Source: Lachnospiraceae bacterium
GTDB lineage: Bacteria; Bacillota; Clostridia; Lachnospirales; Lachnospiraceae
Reading direction: 5' to 3'
DNA: 10,275 bases
Assembly: GCA_003447895.1 (NCBI GenBank)
Contig: DLYC01000153.1
Location: 1 to 10,275, forward strand
Below are positions 7,622-10,275 of the stretch, one piece after another. The stretch's first letter is position 1; every line of letters begins with the position of its first letter. The notes under the pieces were generated by a model, which was given only the letters and a program-made list of their open reading frames with translations, searched no databases and was not told the DNA's origin. A program made the translations under genes and the position numbers.

Positions 7622-7721
7622 GTAAACGGTTATGAAACAACAGATCCATGACGGTTCTGCTTTATAAATGAAGTTAACAAGGCCGGCTACCACTAAGACC
7701 GATCACAGAAAGGATTTTTAT

Positions 7722-9155
7722 ATGGCAAATGACAGATATGTGAGCCCTCTTTCCGAGAGATACGCAAGCAGAGAGATGCAGTATATTTTCTCCCCCGACA
7801 TGAAGTTCAGGACCTGGAGAAAGCTGTGGATCGCGCTGGCTGAGACAGAAAAGGAGCTCGGACTTCCTATTACGGACGAGCAGATCGCGGAGCTGAAGGC
7901 ACATGCGGAGGACATCAACTACGAAGAGGCCAAGGCAAGGGAAAAGATCGTGCGCCACGACGTCATGAGCCATGTCTACGCGTACGGACTTCAGTGCCCG
8001 AAGGCGAAGGGAATCATTCACCTCGGCGCGACAAGCTGCTACGTCGGCGACAATACCGATGTGATCATCATGCGGGAGGCGCTGAGGCTGGTCAGAAAGA
8101 AACTGATCAATGTTTTGGCAGAGCTCTCCAAGTTCGCGGATGCCTATAAGAGTCTTCCGACGCTCGGATTTACCCACTTCCAGCCCGCGCAGCCCACAAC
8201 GGTAGGAAAGAGAGCGACGCTCTGGATGCAGGAATTCTACGTGGCGCTGGGAGAAGTGGATCACGCGCTCAGACAGCTGAGGCTCCTGGGAAGCAAAGGA
8301 ACGACCGGAACGCAGGCATCCTTCCTGGAACTGTTCGACGGAGACCTCGAGAAGGTAGACCGGCTCGATCCCATGATCGCTCAGAAGATGGGATTTGAGG
8401 GCTGCGTCCCGGTATCCGGGCAGACCTATCCAAGACTTCTGGATACGATCGTCCTCAACTCGCTGGGGATCGTCGCCTCCGCGGCGATGAAGATGGGCAC
8501 GGACATCCGCCTTCTGCAGCACCTCAAGGAAGTGGAGGAGCCCTTCGAGAAGAGCCAGATCGGATCGAGCGCAATGGCCTACAAGAGAAATCCCATGCGC
8601 AGTGAGAGAATCTGCTCCCTGTCCCGATATGTGATGATCGATGTGCTCAATCCGGCTGTCACGGCGGGCACGCAGTGGTTTGAGAGAACCCTGGACGATT
8701 CCGCCAACAAGAGGCTTTCCGTTCCGGAGGGCTTCCTTGCGATCGACGGCGTTCTGGACCTGTGCCTGAATGTCACGGACGGCCTCAAGGTCTACCCCAA
8801 AGTCATCGAGAAGAGGCTCATGTCGGAGCTTCCCTTCATGGCGACAGAGAACATCATGATGGACGCCGTCAAGGCGGGAGGCGACAGGCAGGAGCTCCAC
8901 GAGAGGATCCGCGAGCTCTCCATGATCGCCGGAAAGCGCGTCAAGGAAGAGGGAAAGGACAACAACCTCCTGGAACTGATCGCTGCAGACCCCGCGTTCC
9001 ACATGTCCATCGAGGAGCTGCAAAAGTCCATGGATCCTGCCAGGTATATCGGCTGCGCGCCGCACCAGGTGGAGAGATTCCTCTCGGAGGTCATCCGGCC
9101 GCTCCTTGACGAGAACCGTGATCTTCTGGGACAGAAGGCGGAGATCAACGTGTAA
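7722..9155 (+). CDS. purB: Adenylosuccinate lyase
   Basis: PurB splits SAICAR to AICAR plus fumarate in the IMP pathway and adenylosuccinate to AMP plus fumarate; it works as a cytoplasmic homotetramer. The start is ATG 7722, with AAAGGA (7709-7714) seven bases upstream; the in-frame ATG at 7668 has no comparable site and would add 18 residues foreign to the family. The protein is 477 residues, near human ADSL (484) and longer than B. subtilis PurB. Landmarks: RHDVMSH (78-84), GATSCYVGDNTD (102-113), THFQPAQ (151-157) with catalytic His152 (human His159), and the signature loop GSSAMAYKRNP (281-291) with Ser282 (human catalytic Ser289). The family's usual Pro in AMPYKRNP is Ala286 here. QWFERTLDDSAN (318-329) and ELPFMATEN (369-377) are also family blocks. 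purA follows after a structured spacer. Identity is very secure. Confidence 0.97.
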   Translation: MANDRYVSPLSERYASREMQYIFSPDMKFRTWRKLWIALAETEKELGLPITDEQIAELKAHAEDINYEEAKAREKIVRHDVMSHVYAYGLQCPKAKGIIHLGATSCYVGDNTDVIIMREALRLVRKKLINVLAELSKFADAYKSLPTLGFTHFQPAQPTTVGKRATLWMQEFYVALGEVDHALRQLRLLGSKGTTGTQASFLELFDGDLEKVDRLDPMIAQKMGFEGCVPVSGQTYPRLLDTIVLNSLGIVASAAMKMGTDIRLLQHLKEVEEPFEKSQIGSSAMAYKRNPMRSERICSLSRYVMIDVLNPAVTAGTQWFERTLDDSANKRLSVPEGFLAIDGVLDLCLNVTDGLKVYPKVIEKRLMSELPFMATENIMMDAVKAGGDRQELHERIRELSMIAGKRVKEEGKDNNLLELIAADPAFHMSIEELQKSMDPARYIGCAPHQVERFLSEVIRPLLDENRDLLGQKAEINV

Positions 9156-9169
9156 TTATATACTCAGCA

Positions 9170-9238
9170 CCCCGGAAAAATGATCAAAATAAGGGCCGGG
9201 GAGCTCGCTCGCCGGAACGTTTTGATCATTTTCCGGGG
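9170..9238 (+). other. Long hairpin after purB
   Basis: Left arm 9170-9189 and right arm 9220-9238 form 19 base pairs with a single bulged A, running from CCCCGG at the base through a TGATCA core. An internal loop leads to a second stem, 9196-9203 with 9208-9215 (one G-G mismatch). It follows the purB stop by 15 bases and could stabilise the mRNA end or slow polymerase. No T-run follows the outer stem; only TTTT (9220-9223) follows the inner GC-rich stem, so I do not call it a standard terminator. Confidence 0.75.
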
Positions 9239-9245
9239 CGGACAA

Positions 9246-9258
9246 GACGCGCAGCGTC
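9246..9258 (+). other. Short GNA-loop hairpin
   Basis: GACGC (9246-9250) pairs perfectly with GCGTC (9254-9258) around a GCA loop. The core GCGCAGC is of the GCGNAGC type, known in single-stranded DNA as an unusually stable mini-hairpin. It lies between the long hairpin and the third hairpin of the purB-purA element. Confidence 0.6.
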
Positions 9259-9272
9259 TCCGGACGCACACA

Positions 9273-9297
9273 GTCCCGAATGCGAAGCATTTGGGAC
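9273..9297 (+). other. GAA-loop hairpin upstream of purA
   Basis: GTCCCGAATGC (9273-9283) pairs with GCATTTGGGAC (9287-9297) over 11 positions, with one G-T wobble, around a GAA loop. The core GCGAAGC is the classic extra-stable DNA mini-hairpin sequence. No T-run follows; instead a G-run does, so it is not a standard terminator. Confidence 0.7.
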
Positions 9298-9338
9298 GTG
9301 GGGGGGGCTGAATATTACCCTTGTTTTACATATAGAAT

Positions 9339-9344
9339 AGGAGG
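9339..9344 (+). promoter_or_regulatory. Ribosome binding site of purA
   Basis: A full AGGAGG sits five bases before the ATG at 9350 and fixes the purA start. The sequence just upstream is AT-rich, but its TATAGA/TAGAAT would start transcription on top of this site, so it is not a credible promoter for purA. Confidence 0.9.
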
Positions 9345-9349
9345 TTCAA

Positions 9350-10275
9350 ATGGTTAAAGCAGTCGTAGGCGCCAACTGGGGAGATGAGGGAAAAGGAAAG
9401 ATCACCGATACGCTGGCGGATTCCGCGGACGTAGTCATCCGCTTTCAGGGCGGTGCCAATGCGGGTCACACGATCGTCAATGAGTACGGGAAATTCGCGC
9501 TCCACACGCTTCCCTCGGGAGTGTTCCACCAGAACGTCATGAACATCATCGGAAACGGTGTCGCCCTGAATATCCCTGTCCTGTTCAATGAGCTTAAGAG
9601 CATCACGGAGAAGGGCGTTCCCGCGCCGCAGCTGATGATCTCTGACCGCTGCCAGATCGTGATGCCCTATCACATTCTGTTCGACCAGCTCGAAGAGGAG
9701 AGACTTGCCGGCAAATCCTTCGGATCCACCAAGTCCGGCATTGCGCCTTTCTATTCGGACAAATACGCGAAAGTAGGATTCCAGGTGAACGAGCTGTTCC
9801 AGGATGAGGCGGTCCTTGCGGAGAAGATCGCGGACGTATGCGTCAAAAAAGACGTCCTTCTGGTAAACCTCTATCACAAGGAGCCCATCGACCAGAAGGC
9901 CCTGTTCCGCACCCTTCTCACCTACCGCGACATGGTCGCCCCCTATGTGGGCAATGTCTCGGAGTACCTTGACAAGGCGGTCAAGGAGAACAAGACGATC
10001 CTCCTCGAGGGTCAGCTCGGCACGATGAAGGATCCCGACCACGGAATTTACCCCATGGTCACTTCTTCGAGCACCCTGGCGGCTTACGGCGCGATCGGCG
10101 CGGGAATTCCTCCCTATGCCATCGAGAAGATCGTTGTCGTCAACAAGGCATACTCCTCCGCGGTCGGCGCGGGCGAGTTTACCTCGGAGATCTTCGGCGA
10201 GGAAGCGGAAGAGCTTCGCAGAAGAGGCGGAGACGGCGGCGAGTACGGCGCGACGACCGGAAGACCCAGAAGGGT
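9350..10275 (+). CDS. purA: Adenylosuccinate synthetase, 5' part
   Basis: PurA joins IMP and aspartate using GTP to make adenylosuccinate, the substrate of the neighbouring purB product. The first 308 residues are present; the gene runs off the window. The start is ATG 9350, behind AGGAGG. Family motifs: GDEGKGK (11-17) with catalytic Asp12, GGANAGHT (34-41) with catalytic His40, GNGV (68-71), DHGIYPMVTSSST (230-242), KAYSSAVGAGEF (266-277) and GATTGRPRR (300-308). Several E. coli active-site positions differ by my alignment from memory: the GAQGT block with IMP-contacting Gln224 reads GQLGT (221-225), the GTTGRGIGP loop reads GSTKSGIAP (125-133), and ARRGLR with inter-subunit Arg143 reads AKVGFQ (140-145). 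The protein is therefore a divergent PurA type. Enzyme identity is secure; the consequence of the changes is not known. Confidence 0.95.
   Translation, partial: MVKAVVGANWGDEGKGKITDTLADSADVVIRFQGGANAGHTIVNEYGKFALHTLPSGVFHQNVMNIIGNGVALNIPVLFNELKSITEKGVPAPQLMISDRCQIVMPYHILFDQLEEERLAGKSFGSTKSGIAPFYSDKYAKVGFQVNELFQDEAVLAEKIADVCVKKDVLLVNLYHKEPIDQKALFRTLLTYRDMVAPYVGNVSEYLDKAVKENKTILLEGQLGTMKDPDHGIYPMVTSSSTLAAYGAIGAGIPPYAIEKIVVVNKAYSSAVGAGEFTSEIFGEEAEELRRRGGDGGEYGATTGRPRR

Larger units (their letters stand above)
9160..9315 (+). repeat. Structured palindromic element between purB and purA
   Basis: Most of the purB-purA spacer is built from inverted repeats. The outer ends, 9160-9173 and 9302-9315, are reverse complements at 12 of 14 positions (left end ATACTCAGCACCCC). 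Inside lie a long hairpin (9170-9238) and two short hairpins (9246-9258 and 9273-9297), then a run of eight G (9300-9307). This layout fits a small non-autonomous mobile or dispersed palindromic repeat, or a structured leader RNA for purA. No coding potential is apparent, and I cannot see a sure target-site duplication. Copy number elsewhere in the genome is unknown. Confidence 0.6.

Noticed and set aside
7668..7721. N-terminal extension of purB from ATG 7668
   Set aside because: No ribosome binding site at usable spacing and no match to the family; ATG 7722 has AAAGGA at seven bases.
7585..7721. Purine riboswitch or PurR operator upstream of purB
   Set aside because: I could not find the conserved purine riboswitch core or a convincing inverted PurR box; the leader is short and has only a weak hairpin (about 7641-7659).
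7674..9065. 463-residue open frame on the minus strand opposite purB
   Set aside because: The + strand is unmistakably purB; the antisense translation shows no family motif.
9159..9164. TATACT just after purB as a promoter for purA
   Set aside because: No -35 match at 16-18 bases and no TG extension; it lies at the edge of the inverted repeat, so the match is probably fortuitous.
9170..9238. Long hairpin as a rho-independent terminator of purB
   Set aside because: No T-run follows the outer stem; GCGGACAAG follows. Only four T follow the inner stem, and they lie inside the outer arm.

Overview
The window looks like a chromosomal segment of an anaerobic member of the Bacillota, most likely a moderately GC-rich Lachnospiraceae relative. 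This rests on the style of the HtpG, PurB and PurA proteins, strong AGGAGG-type ribosome binding sites, extended -10 promoters, and a three-gene cluster that I recall, without a search, as the DUF5717/DUF5716 families typical of that group. All recognised genes are on the + strand. I see no transposase, integrase, tRNA, rRNA or CRISPR array.

Layout. (1) Bases 1-1191 are the 3' part of htpG (Hsp90), closed by a clear intrinsic terminator at 1271-1316. (2) An extended -10 promoter at about 1348-1356 starts a compact operon of three overlapping genes. These are a 1328-residue protein with beta-sandwich-like and alpha-solenoid regions (1400-5386), a 459-residue protein that reads as a divergent Hsp70-like ATPase with a possible C-terminal beta domain (5373-6752), and a 279-residue TPR-like protein (6745-7584). 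None has a signal peptide or membrane segment, so all three are probably cytoplasmic. (3) After a second extended -10 promoter (7613-7621) come purB (7722-9155) and the 5' part of purA (9350 to the window end). Together these convert IMP to AMP; PurB also acts in the IMP pathway. (4) The 194-base purB-purA spacer holds a structured element (about 9160-9315): imperfect terminal inverted repeats enclosing one long and two short hairpins.

The most interesting part is the three-gene operon. An Hsp70/actin-fold ATPase is translationally coupled to two helical-repeat, scaffold-like proteins and sits directly downstream of an Hsp90 gene. The sequence supports a multi-protein ATPase complex. A chaperone or co-chaperone role is only a hypothesis. 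Its low-complexity linkers carry in-frame 30-bp tandem repeats that look evolutionarily unstable. The structured purB-purA spacer is the second most interesting item.
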